64,000 bases of DNA from Methanobacterium sp. UBA375 (GCA_002495625.1 DAGC01000012.1:268251-332250); one strand, 5' to 3'; positions 44,480 through 57,089 are shown, numbered from the stretch's first letter. Notes: generated from the letters alone by a model not told the origin. Made by a program: numbers and translations.

Positions 44480-44902
44480 ATGGAATGCCAAAAATGTGGG
44501 GGTTATATAAGGCGAAAAGACACTTTCTGTCCACATTGTGGTGCGAAACTCAACAGACCAAAATATAAACCTCAGCAGAAAAGTAGGAATTCTGAATATA
44601 AACCCTTGCAAGGAAGATATAAGAGGGGAGAATATCAGGATAGGGAAGAGGACTCCTACAACCAGTACATTGAAGATCAATACGTGGAAGATCAGTATCA
44701 AAAAAGACCAGCGCACCAAAAGCCAAGGAAAAAGAAGTACAGGGGCTACGATCTCAGCCAGTACTATCCTGATGAGGAAGAAACAGAAAGTTCCGGCATG
44801 GGAATGACCCCAATTCTATTGATACTAATTATAGCACTGCTCCTGGGTTTTATCATTGGTTTTATGATGTTTACCAGCGGTTCATTACCTTCTGTAGGAT
44901 AA
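44480..44902 (+). CDS. zinc-ribbon, single-pass membrane protein
   Basis: 140 aa: an N-terminal zinc ribbon (MECQKCGGYI, FCPHCGAKL), a long charged Tyr/Gln/Arg/Lys-rich low-complexity middle, and a C-terminal transmembrane helix (ILLILIIALLLGFIIGFMMF). Tail-anchored architecture; likely cytoplasmic ribbon held at the membrane. Proteins of this plan are common in Methanobacteriales but their function is unknown. Confidence 0.7.
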   Translation: MECQKCGGYIRRKDTFCPHCGAKLNRPKYKPQQKSRNSEYKPLQGRYKRGEYQDREEDSYNQYIEDQYVEDQYQKRPAHQKPRKKKYRGYDLSQYYPDEEETESSGMGMTPILLILIIALLLGFIIGFMMFTSGSLPSVG

Positions 44903-44930
44903 AAATTATTATTTTTCACCTAACCAATTA

Positions 44931-46193
44931 TCAGCATTCACCTAAATCGAAACTACCATCTGTAACTCTTTTTTTAAGGTCCTCTGCCAGTTTCCGGGCT
45001 CTGATTATATCGGACTGACGGCAGACCATGGGTACTTCCACCAGCCTATCATCCACACTGAACTTGATTTTACCCCTCTTCATCTGGAAGGCACCGTGGG
45101 GACAGGAATAATCGCACATCCCACAACCAAAACAGATTTCCTCATTTAAGTTACCTTTATATGCGCCTGTAGGGCATCTCTCACGGACCAAACATAATTC
45201 GCAATTCTGGCATCCTTCCGGATAATAAACAGGCCTTTCTGTAATATTCTCCCAGACAGAGGCATAATCAGTAAATCCCAGAACCTGATGCCTACCACGT
45301 ATATCAGCAACTGGTAATTTGATGTCCTTGTTGGTGATGAAAGTATCCTTAAGAATATCCTCATTGAGGATGGGTATAGCAGCGGCCACACTGTTAAAGA
45401 CCTCCGGACCGGCGGCAGTTTTAAAACCACCCACATATAAAGGGTCCATCTGGTGCATATCCGCCGATATCATCAGGTTAGGCTTTTCATCCGAGCTCCT
45501 GGTACCCTGACCCAGTACCATCCCCTCAGAACCAGAAAGAAGCACCTTAGCCCCTCCCTTTATGATTCTCATATGGGGATCATTCTGCAATGGGTTCAGT
45601 TCACCACATCCAGAGAAGGACAATCCCTTAAATGGCCCTTCCATATTCACCGCATTGAAGATGGAGGTCACTGATTCCAGGGAAGGATTAACGAAGGCGG
45701 TGTAGTTTTTAAATGCCAATCGGGTACCAATCATCTGTGCAGTTCCCATATCATCCATAGTTACGGTTGTTTTTAGTTTATCCCCACTTATGGATTCCAC
45801 TTCCACTTCAACTTCATTCCCCTTAATTATATCCTGAAACAGGAATCCTCCACCGTAATCATCATGATAGATGCTGTGACTGGTCCCATAAACTATCAAA
45901 TCCACGGATCCCAGCCATTCATTGGGACAGGGGCCTGGAAATCCAGGTACTCCATTTAATAAAATTCTATTTGCCTTTTTAAATGAACCAGGTTCACCTA
46001 CTTTGATATGGAAAATAGCAGCTGTACCAGACATTATTCCACATGTACCGGTGGTTACAACGTCAACTTCCTCGAATTCAGGTTCCTCACCGTTCCTAAC
46101 CAGATCGCTAACTTCCTCTGCGGTGAGTACCGTTGCTTCACCACTAGCTATCTTCTGTTTTATCTCCTGTAGGGTTCTGCTTTTCATGTTCAT
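44931..46193 (-). CDS. methanogenesis marker 16 / DUF39 sulfur-transfer protein
   Basis: 420 aa. DUF39 domain (VTTGTCGIMSGTAAIFHI, GVPGFPGPCPNEWLGSVD, FSGCGELNPLQND) joined to a C-terminal two-cluster ferredoxin (CQNCELCLVRERCPTGA and CFGCGMCDYSCPHGA). The fusion matches methanogenesis marker protein 16. Related DUF39 proteins take part in making homocysteine from aspartate semialdehyde and sulfide. Membership of the family is sure; the exact reaction of this member is not. Confidence 0.85.
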   Translation of the reverse strand: MNMKSRTLQEIKQKIASGEATVLTAEEVSDLVRNGEEPEFEEVDVVTTGTCGIMSGTAAIFHIKVGEPGSFKKANRILLNGVPGFPGPCPNEWLGSVDLIVYGTSHSIYHDDYGGGFLFQDIIKGNEVEVEVESISGDKLKTTVTMDDMGTAQMIGTRLAFKNYTAFVNPSLESVTSIFNAVNMEGPFKGLSFSGCGELNPLQNDPHMRIIKGGAKVLLSGSEGMVLGQGTRSSDEKPNLMISADMHQMDPLYVGGFKTAAGPEVFNSVAAAIPILNEDILKDTFITNKDIKLPVADIRGRHQVLGFTDYASVWENITERPVYYPEGCQNCELCLVRERCPTGAYKGNLNEEICFGCGMCDYSCPHGAFQMKRGKIKFSVDDRLVEVPMVCRQSDIIRARKLAEDLKKRVTDGSFDLGEC

Positions 46194-46289
46194 TACTCTT
46201 TGGTCCTGATGGGATTTTAGTTAAATTAATTTGATTGAATTTAGTTAAGTCAATCTTGATTGGATTTGGATTAAAATTAAATTTTAGTA

Positions 46290-46640
46290 TTAGATCAATT
46301 TTTGGTTGGATTTATCGGATTCTTTTTCCTTAACCCGGTTTAATAATTCCTGGTTTTCTTCCATTAACTTTTTAAGGAGTAAATCTTTAATTTCCAGGGA
46401 TTCACTATCGGCGGGGTCAATTTCAATTGCCCTGTCCAGGCTCTGCAGCGCATCATAGGGCTTGTCCAGGAGGGAAAAGGCGGTGGCCATACCCTTCCAG
46501 GCCTCCACATTCTGCGGGTCGCTGTGGGTTATCGTCTCATATGCTTCCAGGGCAGCCAGATAGTTGCCTTCCTTAAATGAATTGTCACCCACTTCCTTCC
46601 AGTAGGCTATTTCTTCCTTTATGGATTCTTGTTGAGTCAT
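46290..46640 (-). CDS. small TPR protein
   Basis: About 116 aa with three helix-pair repeats (SFKEGNYLAALEAYETITHS, AWKGMATAFSLLDKPYDALQ) and a charged C-terminal helix. Protein-protein adaptor. The ATG at 46640 (MTQQES) has GGTGATTAAT upstream and is preferred over 46649. It lies 55 nt after alaS on the same strand. Confidence 0.75.
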   Translation of the reverse strand: MTQQESIKEEIAYWKEVGDNSFKEGNYLAALEAYETITHSDPQNVEAWKGMATAFSLLDKPYDALQSLDRAIEIDPADSESLEIKDLLLKKLMEENQELLNRVKEKESDKSNQKLI

Positions 46641-46694
46641 ATTAATCACCGTGAATATACTGTAAATTACGATATTATCCTATTTTTCAGGTTA

Positions 46695-49394
46695 TTATCC
46701 TATATTTTCCAGGTACCTGTAAGCTGCATCCAGTGCTTCGGCTATTTTAGTCGTGTCGCGTCCTGCTCCCTGGGCCAGGTTTGGTTTACCTCCCCCACCA
46801 CCGCCCATTATACCAGCAGCTTCTTTAATAACATCATTGATTTTAACACCCTTATCCAGGGCTTTGGGTGATGCTCCGCCCGTGATTTTACCTTCACCGT
46901 TTATGATGACCACCACATCGGCTTTACCAGTTTCAGTGAGGGTTGATGCGATCTTCACCAGTTCCCCCATATCTGCTTCTATCTGCCTGTTGAGTATTAT
47001 TAAATCTCCAACCGCCTCTGTCTGGCTGATGATGCTCTCTATCTTTAACGAGGCGATCTCACTTTTCAGTCTGTCAATTTCATTTTTAAAGGCCTTCCAC
47101 TCGGTGAAGAACCTTTCACAGGTCTGGGGGAGTTGCTCAGCATCTACCTTAAAAACACCGGAGCTTTCCTTCAGGAGATGGTCGTTGTTTTGCACGGCTT
47201 TTATGGCCGATTCGCCGGCTGAAAATTCTATCCTCTCCACTCCGTCCTGTATCCTCTCGGTCCGGGTGATCTTGATTAAACCAATATCACCGGTCTGGTT
47301 ACAGTGGGTTCCTCCGCAGGCCTGGACATCTGTCCCTTCTATTTCAACGGTCCTGATATTCATCCCAGGCACTAATCCTCCCTGGTATAGTATGAAGCCG
47401 TATTTTTTCTCGGCCATGGTTCTCTCCAGCCAGAAGGTGTTCACGTTGATGTTGTCCATCACCAGCTTGTTGGCTACTAGTTCGATTTCCTCAAGTTCGG
47501 TGGGTGTGATCCTCTTGTAGTGTGAGATGTCGATCCTGGATTTTTCCACACCCTTCTGGGCTCCGGCCTGCCAGATATGGTCGCCCAGTACTTTCCTGGC
47601 CGCGGCAACGATCAGGTGTGTGGCGGTGTGGTTCTGGGTTAAAATATTCCTACGAGAGGGGTCCACGTGGCCTTTGATGATCTGGCCCTGGTAGGGGTGT
47701 ACTTTCTGGATATCCTCTTCACTAACCCGGTGGAGGACTATGTCATCCACTTTTTCGGCGTGGAGGACCTCTACTTTTTCTCCACGTATATCCAGGGATC
47801 CTATATCGGATGGTTGGCCCCCTCCTTCTGGATAGAATAGTGTCCGATCTAATATGACGTTGTTATTATAGGTTCCAATTATGTGGGCTTCAAACTCATA
47901 ATTTGAAGGGTCATCATAAAATAACAGTTCTGTGGTGGGATAGTCCAGCTCAATTGCTGCTTTTTCTTCAGGTATCTCCTCGGAGTGTTCTGAAGCCACC
48001 AGGGTATAGAAGTTATCCGGGATATTTGCATCGAAGTTTTCCCCTTTAGCTATTTCATCCACAGATTCCGGGGGGATGCCGTGGGAGTCGTAGAGCATTA
48101 TGAGGGATTCCAGGGGTATTTTATCTTCCCCATCCTTTTTAAGATAGTTAATGGTCTTCTTAACCAGTTTTTTACCTTTACTAACTGTTTTGTAGTACCG
48201 TTTTTCTTCCAGGTTGATTATATCGTTTATATGTTCCTGGTGCTGTTTTATCTCCGGGTAGCTCTTTTTCAGGTAGTCCAGCTGTATCTTCATTATATCC
48301 TCCAGGGACTCCTCCAGCTGGAGCTCCTTCATAAACCGTATGGTTCTCCTTAAAATTAAACGGGCCAGGTATCCGTCTTTAACGTTGGAAGGTACCACTC
48401 CATCGGCCAGCATGAAGGCCAGGCAGCGGGTGTGATCAGCTATTATATAGACGGATTCTACTGGTTTTGTTACCTTTACCAGTTCCTCTACTGGTATATC
48501 TAATTTCTCGGCCACCCTGTTTCGCAGTGCCTTCAGATCGGCTATGTCTTCGATGTCCATCATCCCGGCCACCCTGGCGTTTTCTGCCAGGATCTCTTCA
48601 TCAACCTTCACATCGCCCATTCCCTTTAGTTGATCTACCACAGGTCCGAAAGCTGATTCGTAAGCCGTGGCTGTTCCCTGGCTTATCCAGGCGAACCTTT
48701 CCAGGCCGTAGCCGGTGTCCACGATTTTAAGTGGTATGTCCTTTAATCCCTGGGGTGTGGTGCGGTATTTTATAAATACCAGTGTGGCCAGTTCCACTCC
48801 CCGGACACATATCTCGTAGCAGGGACCGGCGTTTCCTCCGCCTTCCCACCATGATTCTATGAATGTGATCTCCTCGGGGTTGATGCCGATGTGCTTGATG
48901 AAGTCGTGGCAGTATTGGATGGTTTCATCTTCCCAGTAGATATGATTTTTATCTGAGTTGAAGGCGTGATGTCCTCCCATGGTGAAGCAGGTCATGTGCC
49001 TGCCAGTACGGCCGACATTGTCCACATCGTTGAGTCTTATGGATGGCTGGGCAACTACCAGTGGATTGGCTGGGGGCTCCACCATACCAGAGGTGACCCA
49101 TGGTTGGAAGTCGTAGATGGAAGCTCCCACCAGAAATACATCATCCCTCCACCTTTTGGCCAGGACTGGGTACCTTCCAATAGGGGTGTGGTCGTTAAGA
49201 GCGAAGAAGTCCAGGAAAGTCTTTTGGATGGAGTGCAGGTCATACTTTTTCCGGGTTGCAGGGTTACCGATAAACCCGTATTCATCGCAGGGTGCGTCTC
49301 CACATGTTTGTCTGTCGACTGCAGTCCAGAAATCCTTACCACAGGTTATGCAGGTTTTTTTAGTGTATCCCAGTTTATTAAATTGTTCAGACAT
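46695..49394 (-). CDS. alaS: alanyl-tRNA synthetase, archaeal type
   Basis: About 899 aa. N-terminal class II catalytic domain with the archaeal zinc-like extension (KTCITCGKDFWTAVDRQTCG), motif 2-3 region MTCFTMGGHHAF, tRNA-recognition helices, then the editing domain with HTATHLIVAA and CGGTHCNQTGD, and a C-terminal domain ending in GGGGGGKPNLAQGAG (C-Ala hinge with the GGG motif). Full length. ATG 49394 is favoured over 49403. Charges tRNA-Ala and clears mischarged Ser/Gly. Confidence 0.95.
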   Translation of the reverse strand: MSEQFNKLGYTKKTCITCGKDFWTAVDRQTCGDAPCDEYGFIGNPATRKKYDLHSIQKTFLDFFALNDHTPIGRYPVLAKRWRDDVFLVGASIYDFQPWVTSGMVEPPANPLVVAQPSIRLNDVDNVGRTGRHMTCFTMGGHHAFNSDKNHIYWEDETIQYCHDFIKHIGINPEEITFIESWWEGGGNAGPCYEICVRGVELATLVFIKYRTTPQGLKDIPLKIVDTGYGLERFAWISQGTATAYESAFGPVVDQLKGMGDVKVDEEILAENARVAGMMDIEDIADLKALRNRVAEKLDIPVEELVKVTKPVESVYIIADHTRCLAFMLADGVVPSNVKDGYLARLILRRTIRFMKELQLEESLEDIMKIQLDYLKKSYPEIKQHQEHINDIINLEEKRYYKTVSKGKKLVKKTINYLKKDGEDKIPLESLIMLYDSHGIPPESVDEIAKGENFDANIPDNFYTLVASEHSEEIPEEKAAIELDYPTTELLFYDDPSNYEFEAHIIGTYNNNVILDRTLFYPEGGGQPSDIGSLDIRGEKVEVLHAEKVDDIVLHRVSEEDIQKVHPYQGQIIKGHVDPSRRNILTQNHTATHLIVAAARKVLGDHIWQAGAQKGVEKSRIDISHYKRITPTELEEIELVANKLVMDNINVNTFWLERTMAEKKYGFILYQGGLVPGMNIRTVEIEGTDVQACGGTHCNQTGDIGLIKITRTERIQDGVERIEFSAGESAIKAVQNNDHLLKESSGVFKVDAEQLPQTCERFFTEWKAFKNEIDRLKSEIASLKIESIISQTEAVGDLIILNRQIEADMGELVKIASTLTETGKADVVVIINGEGKITGGASPKALDKGVKINDVIKEAAGIMGGGGGGKPNLAQGAGRDTTKIAEALDAAYRYLENIG

Positions 49395-49712
49395 AATGAT
49401 CATCGGATATTTTTATTAAAAAAATTAGTTTCGATAGAGTTTGTTTTAGATTTCTATTTACTTCTATATTTCGTTTCATCATTTGGAATATTGTTTTAGA
49501 AATATTTATGGATATTTTGAATTTTTCGGGTAGAATATATATAGTTGTATTGATTATTTTTCAGACCCTTAAACAACACAAAAGTATTATAAAATCCCAG
49601 ACTTGTTTTCTCAGGCATCTTACTAATCTAAATCTTTAAATATCGTTTCAAACATAATAACATTTGCAAGAGTCTTTTAATAATAATTGTTTTTAAGACT
49701 GGTGGTAGAAAA
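49395..49712. other. divergent spacer, 318 bp
   Basis: AT-rich region between alaS and the small gene at 49713. Possible minus-strand TATA elements lie around 49500-49540 (CATAAATATTTC on the minus strand) for alaS. No RNA gene or ORF with a ribosome binding site was seen. Confidence 0.5.
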
Positions 49713-49901
49713 ATGGATGACAGCAATAATAATTCTAAATCTCTATTGAAAAAGGCATATAATTGTAAAAGTAATGAGTTTGAATCAATGCTTGAAAAAA
49801 TAGATGATGAACTTCGAAAAAACAAAGACGATCAGGATGCACTCACTGCTAAATTAGTCTTAACCAGTAAAATGGCTGTAAAAAGAATTGATTCAAAATA
49901 A
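49713..49901 (+). CDS. small charged protein of unknown function
   Basis: 62 aa, fully soluble and probably helical (SLLKKAYNCKSNEFESMLEK, DDELRKNKDDQDAL). A GGTGG site lies 6 nt before the ATG. No family recognised. Kept because of the ribosome binding site and protein-like composition, but short. The following 49902-50107 holds only AT-rich spacer. Confidence 0.4.
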   Translation: MDDSNNNSKSLLKKAYNCKSNEFESMLEKIDDELRKNKDDQDALTAKLVLTSKMAVKRIDSK

Positions 49902-50107
49902 TAAATAGGAAATTAATTAAGGGACTTAATTAATTGACTAAATTTTTTTTAAAATTAAATTTTATATAAAATACTCTTTTTTTGTAATTAAAAGAAAATT
50001 ACACTGTTTTTTATTGAAAAATTAGTTTGCTAAAAAAATTTATGAAATCGTATAATAAAGAAATATGAGGATGGTTTATAAAAAAATATGAAAATAGAAA
50101 AAGAAAA

Positions 50108-50431
50108 TTAACCAAAGAGAGCGCCGAGACCGGCTGCTGCTTCTTCTTCTTTTTCTTCTTCAGATTCTTCCTCTTCTTCTTCTTCTTCTTCTGGAGCTTC
50201 CGCGGCTGCAGGTGCTGCGCCTGCTGCTGCAGGTGCTGCTGCAGTTAAAGCAGTTTTTTCTATGGCTTCGTCGATATCAACATCCTCTAAAGCTGCAATT
50301 AATGCTTTAATCCTGGCGTCGTCTACTTCTGCTCCAGATGCGTCCAGTACCTTCTTTACATTTGCTTCATTAATTTCCTGACCTGTTGTGTGCAATAACA
50401 TTGCTGCGTATACGTATTCCATATGATTCAC
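50108..50431 (-). CDS. rpl12: 50S ribosomal protein P1 (L12)
   Basis: 107 aa archaeal stalk protein: N-terminal dimer domain ([20 protein letters not shown]), Ala-rich hinge, acidic Glu tract and the translation-factor-binding tail [10 protein letters not shown]. It binds the C-terminal spine of P0/L10 just upstream. The last ~15 codons are almost base-for-base identical to those of the L10 gene (44-bp identical block at 50130-50173). Confidence 0.95.
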   Translation of the reverse strand: MNHMEYVYAAMLLHTTGQEINEANVKKVLDASGAEVDDARIKALIAALEDVDIDEAIEKTALTAAAPAAAGAAPAAAEAPEEEEEEEEESEEEKEEEAAAGLGALFG

Positions 50432-50567
50432 CTTCTAAATTGTCTATAAAATTTACGAATTTAAGAATTTCTTATTTGAATCCTTTTTAATCCTTTTATA
50501 CAGATTTTAATTTTTTTAATTTACTCATCATTTATAAATATATATTTTTTATCTAAAGAGAATTTTT

Positions 50568-51581
50568 CTATCCGAAGAGAGCACCTAAACCGGCTGCTGC
50601 TTCTTCTTCTTTTTCTTCTTCAGATTCTTCCTCCTCTTCTTCGGGAGGTTCTTCATCTTTGTCTTCTTTGGTTTCTGGAGCTGGCGCTGTGCTGGAACTC
50701 AGTTTAGCTTGCAGGTCATCATCCACAGCTTCAGCATTTTTAGAAGCTATTTCAGAGGCCAATGCCAGCATCTGTGAGTATGCCTTAGGCACCAGTATGC
50801 CGATGGTCTTATCGTTTAGGATCTCAGAGTTCACCGCCAGATTCAGTGCATTTGTAGCTGCATTGGAGATGAGTATCGGCATGGATACTTTATTGAATAT
50901 CTCCGCATTAACTGATAGGTTTAAAGCACCAGCATAAGCACTCTGGATATCGGATAATGTTTTTTCCGGGTCGATGGTTAAAAGATCCGATGTGTAGATG
51001 GTCTCTTCCTCATAGGCGGCCTTGAGATCTATACCCACTTCCATGGGGTGGATGTCAAGACGGGTGAGGATACTGGCCACTTCTGCGGAGATCTTCTCTC
51101 CTTCTTCCACCACAACTTTATCCTTCTGTATAACTATCTTTCCCTTATCGATCTTGGCTGGAATCCCAATCTTTTGGAGCTCTCCCAGCATAGGACCTGG
51201 TGGAAAGGCAGTGTCACCTTCAGGAACCACTATATCTGCAGGAGCGATACTACCGGCCTTGGCTGGGGCCTGGGTTTTACTATCCTCCAGTATCTTGTAG
51301 AGTTTAAAGGGATTCATATCCGTGAAAATTAAGGCTGGCTGCCCATCCATATGTTCACTCAGGGATTCTATATTGGATTTTTCGCTGTCTTGAAGGGCCA
51401 GGCTCATGAGAGTCTTCCTGGACATCTTAATGAGTGCACTGTCCTTTAAGGTTCGGCGCATCTTTTGAAGTTGAGGGGCAGGAATATCGGCCAGATCAGC
51501 CATACCAACTACTTTGTGACTTCCGATAAGGCCTTTAAGATCTTTAACCTCTTCTTTCTTCCAATCTGCAACATGAGGCAT
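50568..51581 (-). CDS. rpl10: 50S ribosomal protein P0 (L10)
   Basis: 337 aa. RNA-binding N-domain ([20 protein letters not shown]), the archaeal insertion domain, spine helices that bind three P1 dimers, and the acidic tail with [10 protein letters not shown]. Starts one base after the L1 stop. Part of the spt5-L11-L1-L10-L12 cluster. Block 50590-50633 is identical to the tail of the L12 gene. Confidence 0.95.
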   Translation of the reverse strand: MPHVADWKKEEVKDLKGLIGSHKVVGMADLADIPAPQLQKMRRTLKDSALIKMSRKTLMSLALQDSEKSNIESLSEHMDGQPALIFTDMNPFKLYKILEDSKTQAPAKAGSIAPADIVVPEGDTAFPPGPMLGELQKIGIPAKIDKGKIVIQKDKVVVEEGEKISAEVASILTRLDIHPMEVGIDLKAAYEEETIYTSDLLTIDPEKTLSDIQSAYAGALNLSVNAEIFNKVSMPILISNAATNALNLAVNSEILNDKTIGILVPKAYSQMLALASEIASKNAEAVDDDLQAKLSSSTAPAPETKEDKDEEPPEEEEEESEEEKEEEAAAGLGALFG

Positions 51582-52220
<639 letters not shown>

Positions 52221-52355
52221 CTAATTCCTCCATGAACTTTTTGGGTGAAAAAGTTCATTTCCAAATTTTCTTGTGTTTACTGCTTCTTCGCCAATTATTT
52301 GTTAATTGATGAAATGGAATTTATTTATATTCAGAGTTAAGCTTATCTATCAGGC

Positions 52356-52844
52356 TTAAGCACTTTCAACTAGTACATCGTCGTACTTACCCTGATCAAT
52401 TTCTTGCTGCACTTCTCTGGGGTCTTTTCCTTCCACGGTTAACCCCATACTTACACAGGTTCCTATAACCTCTTTTGCAGCGTTTTTATAATCGTTGGAG
52501 AGTAGAGCATCGAATTTCATCCGGGCAATTTTCAGGGCCTGTTCCACTTTGAGATCCGCTACTTTATCCAGACCGGGGTCCTGGGATCCCTTTTCTATGT
52601 TGAGTTCGTCCTTGATCAACGCGGTGGTTGGTGGTGTTCCCACGGTTACTTCGAATTCTTTGGTGCCCACGTCCACTATGATCTTAACTGGGACTTTCAT
52701 TCCCTCAAAATCAACTGTTTTCTGGTTTATCTGTTCAACTACCTGCATCATGTTAATGCCCAGCGGACCGATTGCCGGACCGAGTGGTGGTCCAGGAGTT
52801 GCTTTACCGCCGTCTATAAGAATTTCTATAGTTTCTTTAGCCAT
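52356..52844 (-). CDS. rpl11: 50S ribosomal protein L11
   Basis: 162 aa. Begins [20 protein letters not shown], with the PxxGPxxxPLGIN motif of L11, and the C-terminal RNA-binding domain ([20 protein letters not shown]). It forms the stalk base and binds the GTPase-associated rRNA. Its ATG overlaps the Spt5 stop by one base. Confidence 0.95.
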   Translation of the reverse strand: MAKETIEILIDGGKATPGPPLGPAIGPLGINMMQVVEQINQKTVDFEGMKVPVKIIVDVGTKEFEVTVGTPPTTALIKDELNIEKGSQDPGLDKVADLKVEQALKIARMKFDALLSNDYKNAAKEVIGTCVSMGLTVEGKDPREVQQEIDQGKYDDVLVESA

Positions 52845-53287
52845 TAATCTGCCTCCTTTTGTATTAGACGTATTTGATCGCCTTTAACTGTAACTGGTAT
52901 TGGAACTGCGGCTTCGATGAGTTCTAAAACCACGTCTTCCTTGGATTCATCTATCCTAACTACTTTGGCCTTCTCTCCCTTGAAGGGTCCGGATATTAAC
53001 TCCACGATACTTCCCTTTTGAATGGAAGCAATTATAGGCTCTGGGTTTAAAAAGTTCTGCACTTCTTCGTAGGGTATCTGCCCTTCAATAGCACCCTTCA
53101 TATGGGGGACTTTAAAGGCAGGATTCTGCATATCCAGTTTACCTGAAGATTCCACCAGGATGTATCCCCTTAAACTTTCCGGGACTAGAATAGCGTTAAC
53201 TTCAAGATCGCTACTTTTAACGTTCCTGGCTATGATCCGGGCCACGTTCTTTTCTTGGCCAACCAAAGTTCTTATTGCATAAATCAC
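52844..53287 (-). CDS. spt5: transcription elongation factor Spt5 (NusG-like)
   Basis: About 147 aa: NGN domain ([33 protein letters not shown]) and KOW domain ([20 protein letters not shown]). Binds the RNA polymerase clamp with Spt4 to keep it processive. The GTG at 53287 is preferred, with GTGAT 4 nt upstream; the frame is open to 53296. Overlaps L11 by one base. Confidence 0.93.
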   Translation of the reverse strand: MIYAIRTLVGQEKNVARIIARNVKSSDLEVNAILVPESLRGYILVESSGKLDMQNPAFKVPHMKGAIEGQIPYEEVQNFLNPEPIIASIQKGSIVELISGPFKGEKAKVVRIDESKEDVVLELIEAAVPIPVTVKGDQIRLIQKEAD

Positions 53288-53476
53288 AATTATCACATAC
53301 CAAATAGGAATTTACATAATTTGTACATTAAATATTTTAAAGTTTATTATTATTATACTAATTTGATAGAATGTCGAAAAGTTAGAAGTTATGGAATAAA
53401 ATTTAGCTCTATGTTTATAAAAATTTCGATGATGATAACAATTTTCTTAAAAATTTCCTGATAATTTTAATCTAAT

Positions 53477-53662
53477 TCATAGGTAACCCAGTAATTGAAC
53501 TACTATACTTATAACAAAACCTATGACACCTATAATTATTATTCCCAGCCCAGTTATCTTGGAAACATTTAAATATTCCTCTCTATCCGGCCTTTTAGAC
53601 ACTCTTAGAACTCTCTGGTTCATTTTAATAAATCGAACAACGGATTCTTTGTTTAATTTCAT
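53477..53662 (-). CDS. secE: protein translocase subunit SecE/Sss1
   Basis: 61 aa: amphipathic helix (VVRFIKMNQRVLRVSKRPDR) and one transmembrane helix (IIIIGVIGFVISIVVQLLGY). Gamma/E subunit of the Sec61/SecYEG channel. The ATG at 53662 follows AGGTATTTCT and matches usual family size; the open frame extends to 53728. Its position between ftsZ and spt5 is the conserved archaeal order. Confidence 0.9.
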   Translation of the reverse strand: MKLNKESVVRFIKMNQRVLRVSKRPDREEYLNVSKITGLGIIIIGVIGFVISIVVQLLGYL

Positions 53663-53853
53663 AGAAATACCTGCTCTAGTTAATTCATTTATAAAATAAG
53701 AATTAAGAAATTTAGAGATAGATAACAATAGCTTATTTTTAGGATTTATAAACTTTTCCTTTATGGGAGATGGTATATACTAAAGTCAATACCTGCACAA
53801 GGGACATAATCCAAATTTCCCTTATCGGCCTTCACTTTCTCAGAAGGACTTAT

Positions 53854-55002
<1,149 letters not shown>

Positions 55003-55055
55003 TTCTTACCCCCACTGCTATTGTTACTAATCTTAATTGTGTTATTGTAATAACT

Positions 55056-55065
55056 TATATTTAAA
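55056..55065 (-). promoter_or_regulatory. BRE/TATA promoter of ftsZ
   Basis: Minus-strand GCTTTTAAATATAAG: TATA core TTTAAATATA, preceded by a purine-poor BRE-like GCT. It lies 54 nt before the TTG start, in a 225-nt spacer otherwise empty. Confidence 0.6.
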
Positions 55066-55227
55066 AGCAACGGTTTTTTCACTGATAATTCATGACCATA
55101 CATAGAATTTTTACTTTTATTTTAATAATCTCATCAACTCATAAGCAGGGGGTAATTTTGAACCTAACCATATCACCATATTACCAGATGGAGATGGATG
55201 TTGAAAAATATGTCAAGATGGGCCAAG

Positions 55228-55791
55228 TTAGGGTCTGGGCATGGCGATGATCTCATGGATCCTCAGATCGAAAAAGTTCCCCTGATGGGCTGCCTTTAAA
55301 ACTACCGCGGTATCTACCCCTGTTCCAGTTCCACCAATGGCAATTATCTCAGAATCAGTTGGAAGTAGTCCCCCATCTGCTGCCATGATACTTATCTCCA
55401 CACAGACCTTAATCCCCTGGGAAAACATCCGCAGTGTCTCTGCCACCACTTCTACGGGGGTTACTCCCTTAAATTTGTTGCTGATGCCTCTGCCCACCCC
55501 GCTGAGGGCGTGGGAGCTGGTGTATGTAGGGATACCCAGATCTTCCAGTTTTTTTCCATTTTCTGGTGTTATCTCCAGGCCATCCCCGCCCCGGAAACCG
55601 GCGTGATGGGTTACGTTGACTATATGGGCATCACTTATCTTTTCACCCAATTTAACGGCTGAATTACCAGTGGCAGATGCTATCACGATATATTCTATGC
55701 CCAGTTCATCTTTCCTTTCTTTAACTAGTTCTATAACCTTATCGGTATTCTCCTCTCCAGGATTTTCAAAGTAGTGGATACTTTTCTCCAT
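55228..55791 (-). CDS. pyruvate kinase C-terminal-domain-like protein
   Basis: 187 aa, a stand-alone version of the pyruvate kinase alpha/beta C-terminal domain: [49 protein letters not shown] and [16 protein letters not shown]. The kinase barrel is absent, so it does not make ATP. It may sense a metabolite; the role in archaea is unknown. Divergent from comA. Confidence 0.85.
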   Translation of the reverse strand: MEKSIHYFENPGEENTDKVIELVKERKDELGIEYIVIASATGNSAVKLGEKISDAHIVNVTHHAGFRGGDGLEITPENGKKLEDLGIPTYTSSHALSGVGRGISNKFKGVTPVEVVAETLRMFSQGIKVCVEISIMAADGGLLPTDSEIIAIGGTGTGVDTAVVLKAAHQGNFFDLRIHEIIAMPRP

Positions 55792-55933
55792 ATTTAACCC
55801 TCCATGGAAGTTTCTTTATATCAAATAATTTTTGGGGATACGTTAACTTATATTTGATCCAGTAAGCAAAATTTTTAAATACGAAGACAAACATTTACAA
55901 TTAAATTAAAAATTGGAGTGGAAACTGATTTTC

Positions 55934-56707
55934 ATGAATGCATTCAATTTTTTAACAGAAGGAAGGGAAAGAAAATCTGGAGAAGGGCTGACCATGATGT
56001 TAGATAAGGGTATGGGCCCGGTATCTTTAATAGATTTTCTGGAACTATCCGGCGACTATGTGGACCTGGCTAAATTTGGCTGGGGAACATCCGCCATACA
56101 AGATAGGGATTTAGTAAAAGAAAAAACTGAAATCTACCGTTCATATGATGTAATCCCCTATCCTGGCGGAACACTATTTGAAATAGCCTACCAGCAGGAT
56201 AAAGTAAATGAATTCCTGAGTGAAGCAGATGAACTTGGTTTTGATGCTATAGAATTATCAGATGGAACCATAAATATTGAACAAGCAGATAGAGGGGAAT
56301 TAATCGGTATAGTCAAGGATTATGGGTTCAGGATCATCACTGAGGTGGGGAAGAAAAATCCTGTAGAAGATCATAAAATATCCATGGAAAAACGGATTGA
56401 AATGGTGAATTTTGACCTGGATGCCGGTGCCTATAAAGTCCTCATTGAAGGCAGGGAAGGAGGCAAAGGTATTGGCATATATGACAACAACGGAAAGGTC
56501 AAAGATGGTGACGTGGACGGACTATCCCAAAAACTCGATACCAGTAAGATAATCTGGGAAGCTCCCAAGAAGGACCAGCAGGTTTACCTGATACTCAAAT
56601 TCGGTCCCAACGTCAATCTGGGAAATATTGCACCAGAAGAGATAATAGCTCTGGAAACCCTGAGACAGGGACTTAGAGGAGACACCTTAGGAAAAATTAA
56701 GTTTTAG
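55934..56707 (+). CDS. comA: phosphosulfolactate synthase
   Basis: 257 aa TIM barrel. First enzyme of coenzyme M synthesis: adds sulfite to phosphoenolpyruvate to give (R)-phospho-3-sulfolactate. Motifs: [60 protein letters not shown] and the conserved tail [23 protein letters not shown] 55934 matches the family start; TATA-like TTTTTAAATAC lies at 55872-55882. Its last 115 bp recur, damaged, at 59002-59123 behind the usp gene. Confidence 0.93.
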   Translation: MNAFNFLTEGRERKSGEGLTMMLDKGMGPVSLIDFLELSGDYVDLAKFGWGTSAIQDRDLVKEKTEIYRSYDVIPYPGGTLFEIAYQQDKVNEFLSEADELGFDAIELSDGTINIEQADRGELIGIVKDYGFRIITEVGKKNPVEDHKISMEKRIEMVNFDLDAGAYKVLIEGREGGKGIGIYDNNGKVKDGDVDGLSQKLDTSKIIWEAPKKDQQVYLILKFGPNVNLGNIAPEEIIALETLRQGLRGDTLGKIKF

Positions 56708-57089
56708 AGAAATATTCCTGTAAGATACGGGTTTATTGAGGGTTAAATTTTTTTGTATAAATATTTTTATATTGAAATTACCAAAAATCTTGTATCGAAT
56801 CTGCCTAAAAGATCCAAAAAGAACTTTTTCAATTTAAATTTTACTTTTCATCCAAACTAAACCTATCAGAATCGTGGTATGATGGGATGGGTTTGTAAAA
56901 TTTTCATAAATTGTTATTTCTCCATCTATTAAATCGAATATCTTTAAATCAATTATCTATATCGTGTTAAGATATTCACCAATTATATTATATAAATTTT
57001 ATTATTAATGAATTATAATAATGGAATAGTTTTATAAATTGCTTATTTTAGAGTATAGTTTAATTAAATTCACAAGGGGGTTTTAAAAA
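56708..57089 (+). other. spacer upstream of the permease gene, 382 bp
   Basis: AT-rich. A TATA-like TTTTATAAATTG at 57029-57040 lies about 50 nt before the permease ATG, which has AAGGGGGT as ribosome binding site. A minor hairpin-like CAAAAAGAACTTTTTC occurs near 56815. No gene or RNA was recognised. Confidence 0.5.

Noticed and set aside
46753..47520. 255-codon plus-strand ORF inside alaS
   Set aside because: Antisense shadow of a strongly conserved gene; low-complexity Ser/Pro/Ile composition and no ribosome binding site.
50138..50190. CTT/TTC triplet run as a microsatellite
   Set aside because: It encodes the acidic glutamate tract normal in archaeal P1 and P0 proteins.
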